Source: Klebsiella aerogenes KCTC 2190 (GTDB lineage: Bacteria; Pseudomonadota; Gammaproteobacteria; Enterobacterales; Enterobacteriaceae). Taken from it: a stretch of DNA of 64,000 nt. The notes beneath the pieces were generated by a model, which worked only from the letters and a program-made list of their open reading frames with translations, was not told the DNA's origin and did not search any database. The DNA lies in assembly GCF_000215745.1 (NCBI RefSeq), contig NC_015663.1, positions 1,612,001-1,676,000 on the forward strand. The letters are read 5' to 3'. A program made the position numbers and the translations under genes. This document shows, one piece after another, positions 10,506-20,039 of the stretch (position 1 is its first letter; the number at the start of each line of letters is the position of its first letter).

Positions 10506-10535
10506 GTAGGCCTGATAAGCGAAGCGCCATCAGGC
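10506..10535. repeat. REP element
   Basis: GTAGGCCTGATAAGC, GAAG, then CGCCATCAGGC form the imperfect palindrome typical of enterobacterial REP sequences. It lies between the ERIC-like repeat and the ilvC terminator. Confidence 0.75.
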
Positions 10536-10536
10536 A

Positions 10537-10570
10537 AAAACCCGGAGATTAAGATCCCCGGGTTTTTTTA
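10537..10570 (+). terminator. ilvC intrinsic terminator
   Basis: AAACCCGG (10538-10545), a 12-base loop, CCGGGTTT (10558-10565) and a T-run to 10569. On the minus strand the A-run upstream of the stem becomes a T-run, so it may also stop ppiC transcription. Confidence 0.85.
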
Positions 10571-10903
<333 letters not shown>

Positions 10904-11185
10904 CTAGCGGCGATACAGCACCTTGATGATATGGTAGCCAAATTTGGTTTGTACCGGGCCATAGGGTTTGAGCAGCGGACAGCTGAACACGGCTTTATCA
11001 AACGGAGCGACCATCGCGCCCTGCTGGAACTCCCCCAAATCGCCGCCATGGCGTCCGGACGGACATTTTGAGTAGCGCTTCGCCAGATGATCGAAGCTGA
11101 CGCCCCGTTCCAGCTTGGCGAGGATGTCGTGTGCCAGTTTTTCTTCTTTGACCAGAATATGCAGGGCCGCTGCGCTTTTTGCCAT
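10904..11185 (-). CDS. Second parvulin, tandem paralogue of PpiC
   Basis: 93 residues, [20 protein letters not shown], collinear with the neighbouring ppiC without gaps. By eye about 65 of 93 residues are identical. The conserved stretches CPSG, GGDLGEF, VFSCP and [11 protein letters not shown] are retained, so it should fold as an active parvulin. Differences cluster in residues 19-40 and 54-81, around the substrate groove. It lies 51 bases upstream of ppiC in the same direction and probably heads a two-gene unit. E. coli has only one copy at this locus, so this is a tandem duplication followed by divergence. Confidence 0.9.
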   Translation of the reverse strand: MAKSAAALHILVKEEKLAHDILAKLERGVSFDHLAKRYSKCPSGRHGGDLGEFQQGAMVAPFDKAVFSCPLLKPYGPVQTKFGYHIIKVLYRR

Positions 11186-11297
11186 TACCGGAGCCTCAGG
11201 ATGAATTGCGTGGCTGACACTTTACCATCAGCCGGTAAATCTCGGCCTCGCTTTCTGCTACAATCCACACCCCGTTCGAAGATTGAGCAATATTCCC

Positions 11298-13319
11298 ATG
11301 CGTTTAAACCCTGGCCAACAACAAGCCGTCGAATTCGTTACCGGACCGTGCCTGGTGCTGGCGGGCGCCGGTTCCGGTAAGACCCGCGTTATTACGAATA
11401 AAATCGCCCACCTGATCCGCGGCTGCGGTTATCAGGCGCGCCATATCGCGGCCGTCACCTTTACTAACAAGGCCGCCCGCGAAATGAAAGAGCGCGTCGG
11501 GCAAACGCTGGGGCGAAAAGAGGCGCGCGGGCTGATGATTTCCACCTTCCACACCCTGGGGCTGGATATCATCAAACGTGAATACGCCGCGCTGGGAATG
11601 AAATCCAACTTTTCCTTGTTCGATGATACCGACCAGGTCGCGCTGCTCAAAGAGCTCACCGAAGGGTTGATCGAAGATGACAAAGTGGTGTTGCAGCAGC
11701 TTATCTCGACGATCTCCAACTGGAAAAACGATCTGAAAACGCCGGCGCAGGCGGCGGCTGGCGCGAAAGGCGAACGGGACCGCATCTTCGCCCACTGCTA
11801 TGGGCTCTATGATGCGCATATGAAGGCCTGCAACGTCCTCGATTTTGACGATCTTATTCTACTGCCGACGCTTCTGTTGCAGCGCAATGAAGAGGTGCGC
11901 GAACGTTGGCAGAACAAGATCCGTTACCTGCTGGTGGATGAGTATCAGGATACCAACACCAGCCAGTATGAGCTGGTGAAGCTGCTGGTGGGGCAGCGCG
12001 CGCGCTTTACCGTGGTGGGTGATGATGACCAGTCGATCTACTCGTGGCGCGGCGCGCGGCCGCAGAACCTGGTGCTGTTAAGCCAGGATTTTCCGGCGCT
12101 GCAGGTGATCAAACTTGAACAGAACTACCGTTCATCAGGGCGTATTCTGAAGGCTGCCAACATTTTGATCGCCAATAACCCGCACGTGTTTGAAAAGCGG
12201 CTGTTCTCAGAACTTGGCTACGGTACCGAGCTGAAAGTGCTCTCCGCCAATAACGAAGATCATGAAGCGGAGCGCGTCGCTGGCGAACTGATTGCCCACC
12301 ACTTTATTAATAAAACAAACTACAAAGATTACGCCATCCTTTATCGCGGCAATCACCAGTCGCGGGTCTTTGAAAAGATGCTGATGCAGAACCGCATCCC
12401 GTACAAAATCTCGGGCGGCACCTCGTTCTTCTCGCGTCCGGAAATTAAAGATCTGCTGGCCTATCTGCGCGTACTCACCAACCCGGATGACGACAGCGCC
12501 TTCCTGCGTATCGTCAATACGCCGAAGCGAGAGATTGGTCCGGCGACCTTGCAAAAACTGGGCGAATGGGCGATGAGCCGCAATAAAGGCTTATTCACCG
12601 CCAGCTTTGATATGGGGTTAAGCCAGACGCTGACCGGGCGCGGGTATGAATCCCTCACTCGTTTCACCCACTGGCTGCGGGAAATTCAGCAACTGGCCGA
12701 GCGTGAACCAGTCAATGCCGTGCGGGATTTAATTCGCGGGATTGATTATGAGTCCTGGCTATATGAAACCTCGCCGAGCCCGAAAGCCGCGGAAATGCGG
12801 ATGAAAAACGTCAACCAGCTGTTCACCTGGATGACCGAAATGCTGGAAGGCAGCGAGATAGATGAGCCGATGACGCTGACGCAGGTGGTTACCCGCTTTA
12901 CCCTGCGCGATATGATGGAACGCGGCGAATCGGATGAAGAGCTGGATCAGGTGCAGTTGATGACCCTGCATGCCTCAAAAGGGCTGGAGTTCCCGTATGT
13001 TTACCTGGTGGGAATGGAAGAGGGATTGCTGCCGCATCAGAGCAGTATCGATGAAGATAATGTTGATGAAGAACGGCGTCTGGCCTATGTAGGTATCACG
13101 CGCGCGCAGAAAGAGTTGACCTTTACGCTCTGTAAGGAGCGTCGTCAGTATGGCGAGCTGGTACGCCCGGAGCCGAGCCGTTTTCTGCTTGAGCTCCCGC
13201 AAGACGATCTGATTTGGGAGCTGGAGCGGAAAGTCATCTCTGCGGAAGAACGTATGCATAAAGGCCAGGCCAACGTTGCGAATATCAAGGCGATGCTGGC
13301 GAAGGCGAAAAAGGGCTAA
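11298..13319 (+). CDS. rep: ATP-dependent DNA helicase Rep
   Basis: 673 residues from the ATG at 11298 ([14 protein letters not shown]), matching E. coli Rep. A TTG five codons upstream is in frame but less likely. It is an SF1A 3'-5' helicase; the Walker A is GAGSGKTR at 24-31, and motif III is [11 protein letters not shown] near 240. Rep removes proteins ahead of the replication fork together with DnaB. It is paralogous to uvrD at 46016 in this window. It ends 4 bases from the convergent DUF554 gene. Confidence 0.98.
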   Translation: MRLNPGQQQAVEFVTGPCLVLAGAGSGKTRVITNKIAHLIRGCGYQARHIAAVTFTNKAAREMKERVGQTLGRKEARGLMISTFHTLGLDIIKREYAALGMKSNFSLFDDTDQVALLKELTEGLIEDDKVVLQQLISTISNWKNDLKTPAQAAAGAKGERDRIFAHCYGLYDAHMKACNVLDFDDLILLPTLLLQRNEEVRERWQNKIRYLLVDEYQDTNTSQYELVKLLVGQRARFTVVGDDDQSIYSWRGARPQNLVLLSQDFPALQVIKLEQNYRSSGRILKAANILIANNPHVFEKRLFSELGYGTELKVLSANNEDHEAERVAGELIAHHFINKTNYKDYAILYRGNHQSRVFEKMLMQNRIPYKISGGTSFFSRPEIKDLLAYLRVLTNPDDDSAFLRIVNTPKREIGPATLQKLGEWAMSRNKGLFTASFDMGLSQTLTGRGYESLTRFTHWLREIQQLAEREPVNAVRDLIRGIDYESWLYETSPSPKAAEMRMKNVNQLFTWMTEMLEGSEIDEPMTLTQVVTRFTLRDMMERGESDEELDQVQLMTLHASKGLEFPYVYLVGMEEGLLPHQSSIDEDNVDEERRLAYVGITRAQKELTFTLCKERRQYGELVRPEPSRFLLELPQDDLIWELERKVISAEERMHKGQANVANIKAMLAKAKKG

Positions 13320-13323
13320 CGTT

Positions 13324-14046
13324 TCAGGCGACAAACTGCTGCCAGGCGGTGGAAAATGGCATCACCAGCAGCAGTGACGGCAGCATGTTGGCGGTGGGGA
13401 AATGGCGAATACCGCAAAGCCGAAAACCGGTCGCCAGCATAATAATACCGCCGCAGGCAGTAAAATCAGCGATCATCGATGGGCTTATCAACGTCATAAT
13501 AAACGTGGCGGCGAAGAACAGAATCACGAAGATGATCAGCTGGGGAATAAAAATCGCGGTGATAATGTAGCCCAGCGTCGAAGCGAAAATGGCGGCGGTG
13601 AAAAAGTCGAGTATCGACTTGGTCAGCAGAATGGTCGGGTCGCCGGTCATCCCTTCGGTTAGGGCGCCAAAAATACCGGTACCGCTGGCGCAGAACAGGA
13701 TCAGCACCGCGATAAACTGGTTCATAAAATCCTCCGCTTCTACGCCTGCGTTGTTTTGGCCTGGAAAAATGCGCTCGATGGGCGTTCGCAGCTGTGTTCC
13801 CGCCCGCTCAATCCACTTCTCAATATTCAACAGGCCGCCAATAATCGTGCCGATGATAACGGCCAGCGCAATGGGTGGCAGATTGATGAGTTTGTTAAGG
13901 AAGAACACGCCCATACTGATAGAGATTAACCCGGAAATAAGCGGTAGCGTTTTCTTAAAGTGATCCGGGATAAATCGGTTGAGTGAGGCGCCTGCAATCG
14001 CGCCGACGAGTAATGAACCGCTGCAAACAAAAATACCTACCGGCAT
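13324..14046 (-). CDS. DUF554 family (YqgA-like) membrane protein
   Basis: 240 residues, strongly hydrophobic, with about six to seven predicted membrane segments (for example 2-20, 35-52, 55-75, 110-130 and several from 150 to 215). The pattern GIFVCSGSLLVGAIAGA, GLISISMGVFF and IIGTIIGGLLNIE is typical of DUF554. The biochemical function of this family is not established. It is the last gene of the accessory unit behind the decarboxylase-like gene, from which it is separated by a hairpin. A transport role for an aromatic acid is only a guess from context. Relative to the E. coli rep-gppA junction it is an insertion. Confidence 0.85.
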   Translation of the reverse strand: MPVGIFVCSGSLLVGAIAGASLNRFIPDHFKKTLPLISGLISISMGVFFLNKLINLPPIALAVIIGTIIGGLLNIEKWIERAGTQLRTPIERIFPGQNNAGVEAEDFMNQFIAVLILFCASGTGIFGALTEGMTGDPTILLTKSILDFFTAAIFASTLGYIITAIFIPQLIIFVILFFAATFIMTLISPSMIADFTACGGIIMLATGFRLCGIRHFPTANMLPSLLLVMPFSTAWQQFVA

Positions 14047-14070
14047 AGTATATTCTCCCTGTAATAAAAC

Positions 14071-14092
14071 CAGGGCCTGAGAACAGGCCCTG
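14071..14092 (-). terminator. Hairpin between decarboxylase-like gene and DUF554 gene
   Basis: CAGGGCCTG and CAGGCCCTG form a perfect 9-bp stem over a 4-base loop. On the minus strand it is followed by GTTTTATTA. It could be a weak or partial terminator lowering expression of the downstream membrane gene. Confidence 0.45.
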
Positions 14093-14107
14093 TCGATTTA
14101 TTTTTTA

Positions 14108-15106
14108 TTATTTGATATTAAATACGCGGCTGGCATTGCCCCAGGCTATTTTTTCTTTCAGCCCTTCATCCATTTCTAACGGATCAAACCAGTCGCAGGC
14201 CTGATGAATATCTTCATAAGGGTAATCAACGGAGAACATCACGCGATCGGCACCCATTACTTCAATCGCATTATTTAGCGAGTGAGTATTAAAATGACCG
14301 CTGGTGGTGACAATAAAGTTATTTTGCAGATAGTGCATTAACGGTTTTTCCGCCTTGCCCAAACCGCAGCCGAAACGCTGACGATAGAGGCGATGTTGAG
14401 TGCGCGGCAGCATGTGTACCAGCCCTTCACCGAGGTGTCCCAGCACCAGGTTAAGATTCGGATAACGGTCGAACAGGCCGCTCATCATCAGGCGAATAGC
14501 GTGAACGGCGGTTTCCTGCGCAAAGCCCCAGGCGGAACCGATTAGGCTTTCGTAACCGGTATAAATCCCGCGCGCCGGGCCTTCCAGCGGTTCACGCGGA
14601 TGCAGGTACACCGGCACGTTTAGCTCGTTGACTTTATCCCAGAATACCAGCATGGATTCATCATCAAGATACAGGCCATGTTCGCTGTCTTTGACGTTGG
14701 TGTAGCCGTTAATCAGCGCGCCTTTCATGCCCAGTTTTTTCACCGCGCGCTCCAGCTCTTCCGCCGCAGCTTCCGGGTTTTGTAACGCCAGCGTGGCGAA
14801 CGCGCTAAATTTATCCGGATTCGGTTTTACATAATTATCAACGATAAAGTCGTTAGTGTCGCGAGCGAAAGAGACCGCTTTGGCTTTATCTAAAATAGAT
14901 TGCGCGCCGGGTGAAGTCAGAGAAAGAATAACGTGGTCAATATTACGTTGCGCCATTTCTTCGAGTTGAATGCTGCGGTCAAGCAGGCGGCGCTCTACGT
15001 CTTGCATATATTCGCTACCGTTACGGTTAGCTTCGCCGGTCGAATCCCATAAACGGTTATTTTCAGGAGTAGATACATGTTCTTCTAAAGCGATTTTTCC
15101 GCGCAT
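14108..15106 (-). CDS. Amidohydrolase-2 family nonoxidative aromatic-acid decarboxylase (dihydroxybenzoate/salicylate type)
   Basis: 332 residues. It follows the gamma-resorcylate / 2,3-dihydroxybenzoate decarboxylase pattern of the ACMSD-like amidohydrolases. Metal-ligand candidates are E8 and H10 (ALEEH), H169 (YLHPREP) and D294 (FSVDYPYEDI). The catalytic pair H224 and E227 sits in LGHLGEG. These match the established Glu-x-His, His, Asp and His/Glu positions of the family within a few residues. Likely reaction: metal-dependent, cofactor-free release of CO2 from a hydroxybenzoate. The exact substrate cannot be read from sequence. Its ATG follows AAAGGAACCTATC. A LysR gene lies 131 bases upstream in the same direction and the DUF554 gene lies downstream. 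Confidence 0.85.
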   Translation of the reverse strand: MRGKIALEEHVSTPENNRLWDSTGEANRNGSEYMQDVERRLLDRSIQLEEMAQRNIDHVILSLTSPGAQSILDKAKAVSFARDTNDFIVDNYVKPNPDKFSAFATLALQNPEAAAEELERAVKKLGMKGALINGYTNVKDSEHGLYLDDESMLVFWDKVNELNVPVYLHPREPLEGPARGIYTGYESLIGSAWGFAQETAVHAIRLMMSGLFDRYPNLNLVLGHLGEGLVHMLPRTQHRLYRQRFGCGLGKAEKPLMHYLQNNFIVTTSGHFNTHSLNNAIEVMGADRVMFSVDYPYEDIHQACDWFDPLEMDEGLKEKIAWGNASRVFNIK

Positions 15107-15237
15107 GATAGGTTCCTTTATTTATTCGGTCGATATGAACTGATGCGGGGAGATTAAAATTTTTGACGTATTGACAGCAATAAACCAAATAGAATATAGC
15201 GTATCAGAAATCCTAATACAGCCGCTTATTTTATGAT

Positions 15238-16155
15238 TTAAATGCTAATAGAACCGCCTGAGGCGGCAAGATCTACAATCTGCTTGCGCAGCCAGATATG
15301 CCCAGGATCGCGGTGCAGACGCTGGTGCCAGACCTGGCGAATCGCGATGTTAGCCAGTGAGAAAGGTAGCGGCCAGCTGCGGCAGGGGTAACGCCTGGTG
15401 ATGTGGCGCGCCAGCTGCTCCGGCACCACCGCGATCATCTCGCTGCCGGCAACCAGCTCGCCCGCGCCTAAAAAGCTGGGCAGCGTCAATGCGATACGCC
15501 GCGGCATACTGTGTTCCGCCAGCAGTTTATCAATGTCGCCGTGGGCGGTGCCGTTGACGCGAACCGCAAGGTGCTTTTCCTGACGCCAGTCTTCGGCGCT
15601 GAACCGATGACGAATGCGCGGGTGATTGTCCGCTGCCAGACAAACATACGACTGATCGAACAGATGCTGCTGATAGACGCTCTCCGGCAGTTGGGTAAGA
15701 TAGCCGATCGCCAAATCACATTTCCCTGATTCCAGCGCGCTAAGCGTCTGATCGTCAATATTCAGCACCGTAAAGGTGATGCCGCTGGCGTCCAGCCGCT
15801 GGAGCTGGCTTTGCAGCAAAGGAAGAAGCGTCATCTGGCTGATATCGGTCATGCCGATGGTGAAGTTACGGTTGCTCTCCTGCGGGATAAATTCCGGCTT
15901 AGCCGCCAGATCGGTATCGGCCAGTTGCAAAAGAGTAAAAATGGTGGGGGCGATAGCGTCCGCGCGCGGCGTTGGCGCCATGCGTTGTCCAACGCGCACA
16001 AACAGCGGGTCGTCAAAGTGCTCGCGTAGCTTTTTTAGCAGCAGGCTACCGGTTGGCTGACTGATATCGAGTGCTTCCGCCGCCGGAGAAACATTCCCCA
16101 AACGGTAGAGCGCGGAGAAAAAGCGTAGTGATTTGAAATCCAGTTCTTCCCGCAT
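15238..16155 (-). CDS. LysR-type transcriptional regulator of the accessory cassette
   Basis: 305 residues with an N-terminal winged helix (DFKSLRFFSALYRLGNVSPA, then SQPTGSLLLKKLREHFDDPLF near 33-53) followed by a periplasmic-binding-like effector domain. The helix-turn-helix style and length resemble the NahR/NodD/LinR group, which often senses aromatic compounds (family inference). It is co-oriented with the decarboxylase-like gene rather than divergent. The 131-base AT-rich spacer (15107-15237) probably holds the target promoter. It stands 19 bases from the gppA 3' end. The orthologue name is unknown. Confidence 0.9.
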   Translation of the reverse strand: MREELDFKSLRFFSALYRLGNVSPAAEALDISQPTGSLLLKKLREHFDDPLFVRVGQRMAPTPRADAIAPTIFTLLQLADTDLAAKPEFIPQESNRNFTIGMTDISQMTLLPLLQSQLQRLDASGITFTVLNIDDQTLSALESGKCDLAIGYLTQLPESVYQQHLFDQSYVCLAADNHPRIRHRFSAEDWRQEKHLAVRVNGTAHGDIDKLLAEHSMPRRIALTLPSFLGAGELVAGSEMIAVVPEQLARHITRRYPCRSWPLPFSLANIAIRQVWHQRLHRDPGHIWLRKQIVDLAASGGSISI

Positions 16156-16174
16156 GCGCCCTCCTGGCTGGAAA

Positions 16175-17680
16175 TTACCTCGCCGTGTCGTCGTTGATCA
16201 ACAGCGCCCAGTGGACATAGCTTTGCCACTGACACTCTTGCTCGACCATTTCCCGGCCCAGCGGATGTTCCTTCAGCCAGTCATCCGGCAGCGTCAGCGT
16301 CAGTTTTTCGTCGTCGGCGGCAAGTTGAATGGCTGGCAGGAGATCGTCGCGCCGGCGGCTGGCAAACAGAATCGCCAGCCGTAGCAGGCGACACAAATGT
16401 TCGGCAACGCGCGGCGGTACCGCGTTTTGCTGATGGAGCGAAGAAAGATCGATGGCGTTAGTCTGGTTGAGCAGCAGCGTGGCGATGAGCTTCTTCTGCG
16501 CCGGGGTAAAACCGGGCAGGTCGAGGTTATTGACCAGATAGGCGGCGTGCTGCGGCGCGCGTTTGAAATCGACGCTCAGGCCAATTTCATGAAGCGCGCA
16601 GGCGCTGACGAGCAAATCACGGCTTAGCGGATCCAGTTCCCAGCCGCTGTCCAGTTGATCAACCAGATGGGTGGCCAGATTAGCCACCCGTTGCGCCTGT
16701 TCAGTATCGATCATAAAGCGCCGCTGAATATTACGCAGCGTGCGGCTACGAATATCCTGATCGACAGAAAGGTGCAACATGCCGTAGACCAGGCCTTCGC
16801 GTAATGCGCCGCCAGCCAGCGTCATGCACTGAATATTCAGTTCGCTAAAGATAGCAATCAGAATGGCAAGGCCGCTCGGAAAAACCAGTGCGCGTTCGAG
16901 TGTCAGCCCTTCGATTTCCAGCTCTTCGAGTCGGCCGCACTGGATGGCGCGCTGCTTAAGCTGCTGTAGCTTGCTGAGGGTGATGCGCTCATCCATTCCC
17001 TGCGCCATCATAATTTCCTGCAGCGCCTGCACGGTGCCTGAAGCGCCGACGCACACTTTCCAGCCGTGGTAACGCAGGACATCAGCGATTGGAAGCAGCA
17101 CATCGCGCGCCGCCGCTTCAGCGAGATCGAAGTTTTCTTTCGTCAGGCTACGGTCGGCAAAGTAGCGTTCAAGCCAGGTGACGCAGCCCATCGACAGGCT
17201 GAACAGCGAGGTCGTTTGCGCGCCGGTGCCGGTCACCAGTTCAGTGCTGGCGCCGCCGATATCCACCACCAGACGCTGATCGGCGCCGCCGGTGGTATGG
17301 GCTACGCCCTGGTAGATCAGGCGGGCTTCTTCCTCACCGCTAATCACCTGGACGGGGCAACCGAGGATTTCCTGCGCTTTCGCCAGAAACTCGCCGGCGT
17401 TGACCGCCAGCCGCAGGGTGGCGGTGGCGACGACGCGAATTTGCGCCGAAGGAATATCCTGCAAACGTTCGGCAAACAGGCGTAAGCACTGCCAGCCGCG
17501 CTCCATCGCTTCTGCGGAGAGCGCATTGTCGCTATTCAGGCCGGCAGCCAGACGCACCTTGCGCTTAATGCGGCTCAGGGTCTGAATACTGCCCGCCACC
17601 TCGCGCACCACCAACATATGAAAACTATTGGAGCCAAGGTCGATGGCGGCATACAGCGAGGTGGAACTCATACTCTTCAT
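16175..17680 (-). CDS. gppA: Guanosine pentaphosphatase / exopolyphosphatase GppA
   Basis: 501 residues if the first ATG (17680, 11 bases after AGGAG) is used; an ATG at 17671 is an equally sensible start. The N-terminal ASKHA ATPase-fold signature [12 protein letters not shown] and the second phosphate loop [11 protein letters not shown] (near 150) are both present. GppA hydrolyses pppGpp to ppGpp and can degrade polyphosphate, tuning the stringent response. The C-terminal HD-like region is full length (E. coli 494 residues). It lies downstream of rhlB on the same strand, as in E. coli. Confidence 0.96.
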   Translation of the reverse strand: MKSMSSTSLYAAIDLGSNSFHMLVVREVAGSIQTLSRIKRKVRLAAGLNSDNALSAEAMERGWQCLRLFAERLQDIPSAQIRVVATATLRLAVNAGEFLAKAQEILGCPVQVISGEEEARLIYQGVAHTTGGADQRLVVDIGGASTELVTGTGAQTTSLFSLSMGCVTWLERYFADRSLTKENFDLAEAAARDVLLPIADVLRYHGWKVCVGASGTVQALQEIMMAQGMDERITLSKLQQLKQRAIQCGRLEELEIEGLTLERALVFPSGLAILIAIFSELNIQCMTLAGGALREGLVYGMLHLSVDQDIRSRTLRNIQRRFMIDTEQAQRVANLATHLVDQLDSGWELDPLSRDLLVSACALHEIGLSVDFKRAPQHAAYLVNNLDLPGFTPAQKKLIATLLLNQTNAIDLSSLHQQNAVPPRVAEHLCRLLRLAILFASRRRDDLLPAIQLAADDEKLTLTLPDDWLKEHPLGREMVEQECQWQSYVHWALLINDDTAR

Positions 17681-17769
17681 CTTTCAGGCAGCTCCTGTGT
17701 CGACTGGGCTTCGTTGCCCGGGATAATCTCCGTGGCGCATCCTGAAAAATTTCGTGTATGGCATAGATA

Positions 17770-19035
17770 TTAACCTGAGCGACGACGATTACGAGGCGGG
17801 CCATTACGGCGCGGGCCATTACCGGGGCGGGTGCGCGTTAAACGCAGCGGCTTCGGTAAATCGGTCATCAGCGCGTCCGGATTGTACTTGCTGACCGGGA
17901 TCGAATGGCCGATATAGGTTTCGATTGCCGGCAGGTTCAGCGCGTATTCTTCACAGGCCAGGCTGATGGAGTGCCCGCTGGCGCCCGCGCGGCCGGTACG
18001 GCCGATACGGTGGACATAGTCTTCGCAGTCATCCGGCAGGTCATAGTTAAAGACATGGGTGACGGCTGGGATATGCAGGCCGCGAGCGGCTACGTCGGTC
18101 GCAACCAGAATATCGAGATCGCCGCGGGTGAACTCTTCGAGAATACGCAGGCGTTTTTTCTGCGCCACGTCGCCGGTCAGCAGGCCGACGCGATGTCCAT
18201 CTGCCGCCAGATGGCCCCAGATATCTTCACAACGATGCTTGGTGTTGGCGAAAACAATAGCGCGGTCGGGCCACTCTTCTTCCAGCAGCGTCTGCAGCAG
18301 GCGCATTTTTTCGTCGTTGGAAGGATAGAACAACTCTTCTTTAATGCGGTGGCCGGTTTTCTGTTCCGGTTCGACTTCAACGTACTCGGCGTTGTTCATC
18401 TGTTCGAATGCCAGTTCGCGTACGCGATAAGACAGCGTGGCGGAGAACAGCATGTTCAGGCGCTGAGTGGCCGGCGGCATGCGGCGGAATAGCCAGCGGA
18501 TATCTTTAATAAAGCCGAGATCGTACATGCGATCGGCTTCGTCGAGCACGACAACCTGAATGGCGCCGAGATTAATGTGGTTTTGTTTGGCGTAATCGAT
18601 CAGTCGACCGGTGGTGCCGATCAGAATATCAACGCCGCTTTCCAGTACTTTCAGCTGCTTATCGTAGCCGTCGCCGCCGTATGCCAGACCGAGCTTCAGA
18701 CCGGTGGCCTGCGCCAGCGGTTCGGCGTCAGCGTGAATCTGTACCGCCAGCTCGCGCGTTGGCGCCATGATCAGCGCGCGCGGTTGGTTAACCTGGCGGT
18801 CTGCGATGGCCGGGTGAGAGAGAAGATAATGAAACGTTGACGTCAGAAACGCCATCGTTTTACCGGTACCGGTTTGCGCCTGCCCGGCGACATCGCGGCC
18901 TTCCAGCGTGAGCGGAAGGGCGAGAGCCTGAATGGGTGTGCAATTATGAAACCCTTTTTTTTCAAGGGCTTCGACAACTGCCGGGTGCAGGGCGAAGTCG
19001 GAAAACTTCTGTTCTGTCAAATGTGTTTTGCTCAT
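17770..19035 (-). CDS. rhlB: DEAD-box RNA helicase RhlB (degradosome)
   Basis: 421 residues, identical in length to E. coli RhlB. Helicase motifs in order: Q motif around 30-40 ([14 protein letters not shown]), motif I AQTGTGKT near 50, DEAD near 165, SAT near 195, and [10 protein letters not shown] near 320-330. The tail is Arg/Pro/Gly-rich ([16 protein letters not shown]) and binds RNA. RhlB unwinds structured mRNA for RNase E and PNPase. It is divergent from trxA. Confidence 0.98.
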   Translation of the reverse strand: MSKTHLTEQKFSDFALHPAVVEALEKKGFHNCTPIQALALPLTLEGRDVAGQAQTGTGKTMAFLTSTFHYLLSHPAIADRQVNQPRALIMAPTRELAVQIHADAEPLAQATGLKLGLAYGGDGYDKQLKVLESGVDILIGTTGRLIDYAKQNHINLGAIQVVVLDEADRMYDLGFIKDIRWLFRRMPPATQRLNMLFSATLSYRVRELAFEQMNNAEYVEVEPEQKTGHRIKEELFYPSNDEKMRLLQTLLEEEWPDRAIVFANTKHRCEDIWGHLAADGHRVGLLTGDVAQKKRLRILEEFTRGDLDILVATDVAARGLHIPAVTHVFNYDLPDDCEDYVHRIGRTGRAGASGHSISLACEEYALNLPAIETYIGHSIPVSKYNPDALMTDLPKPLRLTRTRPGNGPRRNGPPRNRRRSG

Positions 19036-19140
19036 AGTGTGGTAGAATATCAGCTAACTATTGCATTAAGAAAGCGTATCCGGTGAAATAACGTCAACCT
19101 TTCGTTGGCGATATACGAAATTATTCAAGGTGCGTCTCCG

Positions 19141-19275
19141 GCTACTGAATGGATCCCGGAAAGCTTAGACTACTAAGCGCAACGGGGGCGGTAAATCTGC
19201 CGCTGGTAGATTTGCAGACAGTGCGCTTAAGCATCGGCGGTGGTGGTCCATGGTGGATCCATTCCCGCAGGTAGC
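19141..19275. repeat. Large nested palindrome upstream of trxA
   Basis: Four sets of inverted arms are nested. They are GCTAC/GTAGC (19141 and 19271), GAATGGATCC/GGATCCATTC (perfect 10 bp, 19147 and 19255), TAAGCGCA/TGCGCTTA (perfect 8 bp, near 19174 and 19221), and GGTAAATCT/AGATTTGC near the centre. A competing small hairpin GCTTAG-ACTA-CTAAGC lies in the left arm. It fills most of the 343-base rhlB-trxA spacer, which holds no gene. It could be a structured RNA, a palindromic mobile repeat (MITE) or a regulatory site. It does not resemble ERIC or REP. Confidence 0.7.
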
Positions 19276-19378
19276 TTATAAAAGAGGCATCCTGAAGAAT
19301 AGCGTGCATAACGTAGCATCAACACGTCGTTGATGACTGCGACACCAACACACCAGGCTTATTCCTGTGGAGTTATAT

Positions 19379-19708
19379 ATGAGCGATAAAATTATTCACC
19401 TGACTGACGACAGTTTTGACACGGACGTACTCAAGGCTGACGGGCTGACCCTCGTCGATTTCTGGGCAGAGTGGTGTGGTCCGTGCAAAATGATCGCCCC
19501 GATTCTGGATGAGATCGCTGAAGAGTATCAAGGCAAACTGACCGTGGCTAAACTGAACATCGATCAGAACCCGGGCACGGCGCCGAAGTACGGCATCCGC
19601 GGCATCCCGACGCTGCTGCTGTTCAAAAACGGCGAAGTCGCGGCGACTAAAGTCGGCGCGCTGTCCAAAGGCCAACTGAAAGAGTTCCTCGACGCCAACC
19701 TGGCGTAA
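19379..19708 (+). CDS. trxA: Thioredoxin 1
   Basis: 109 residues from the ATG at 19379 ([17 protein letters not shown]), preceded by TGGAGTTATAT. The active site is [11 protein letters not shown], with the redox pair C33/C36 counting the start Met. The cis-proline is in GIPTLLLF. It reduces disulfides of ribonucleotide reductase, PAPS reductase and others, and is itself reduced by TrxB. The 5' region carries the large palindrome at 19141-19275. Confidence 0.99.
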   Translation: MSDKIIHLTDDSFDTDVLKADGLTLVDFWAEWCGPCKMIAPILDEIAEEYQGKLTVAKLNIDQNPGTAPKYGIRGIPTLLLFKNGEVAATKVGALSKGQLKEFLDANLA

Positions 19709-19721
19709 TCGGTTTGCCATT

Positions 19722-19764
19722 CCGGCGTCCGGATTCCTATTTTTTGTGGAACTCTGGACGCCCG
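19722..19764 (+). other. Hairpin downstream of trxA
   Basis: CCGGCGTCCGGATTCC pairs with GGAACTCTGGACGCCCGG, with small internal loops. The T-rich stretch is in the apical loop rather than after the stem, so it is not a canonical intrinsic terminator. It may protect the trxA 3' end or take part in termination before the rho leader. Confidence 0.5.
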
Positions 19765-19851
19765 GCCTGAGTCGTGCTAAGTTAATTCCAGACTTCGTTT
19801 TAAACATACCTATTGTTTGAATCTTGTTTTACCCAAAGCGTCCCGCAGACT

Positions 19852-19953
19852 ATGCGCGTGAGGCTAATAATTCCGGGCTTATCACTCATTCCGTCTTGTC
19901 GTTTCAGTTCTGCGTTCTTTCCTGTGACCAGGCAACGTACAGACACGAGATGA
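19852..19953 (+). CDS. rhoL: rho operon leader peptide
   Basis: A 33-residue frame, [20 protein letters not shown]..., ending TRQRTDTR. Length and the PSCRFSSA and PVTRQR segments match E. coli RhoL as recalled; the N-terminus differs. It lies 86 bases before rho inside the roughly 330-base leader, where Rho autoregulates its own transcription. The conserved C-terminal half suggests that translation or RNA sequence here is under selection. Confidence 0.8.
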   Translation: MRVRLIIPGLSLIPSCRFSSAFFPVTRQRTDTR

Positions 19954-20039
19954 AGCCGCTAACAGGCATGGATGTTCCTGCCATACCATTCACAACATTA
20001 AGTTCGAGATTTACCCCGAGTTTAAGAACCCACACCACT

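Noticed and set aside
15107-15237. Searched the LysR-decarboxylase spacer for a clear T-N11-A LysR box
   Set aside because: Several loose matches exist in AT-rich DNA but none is convincing enough to list as a site.
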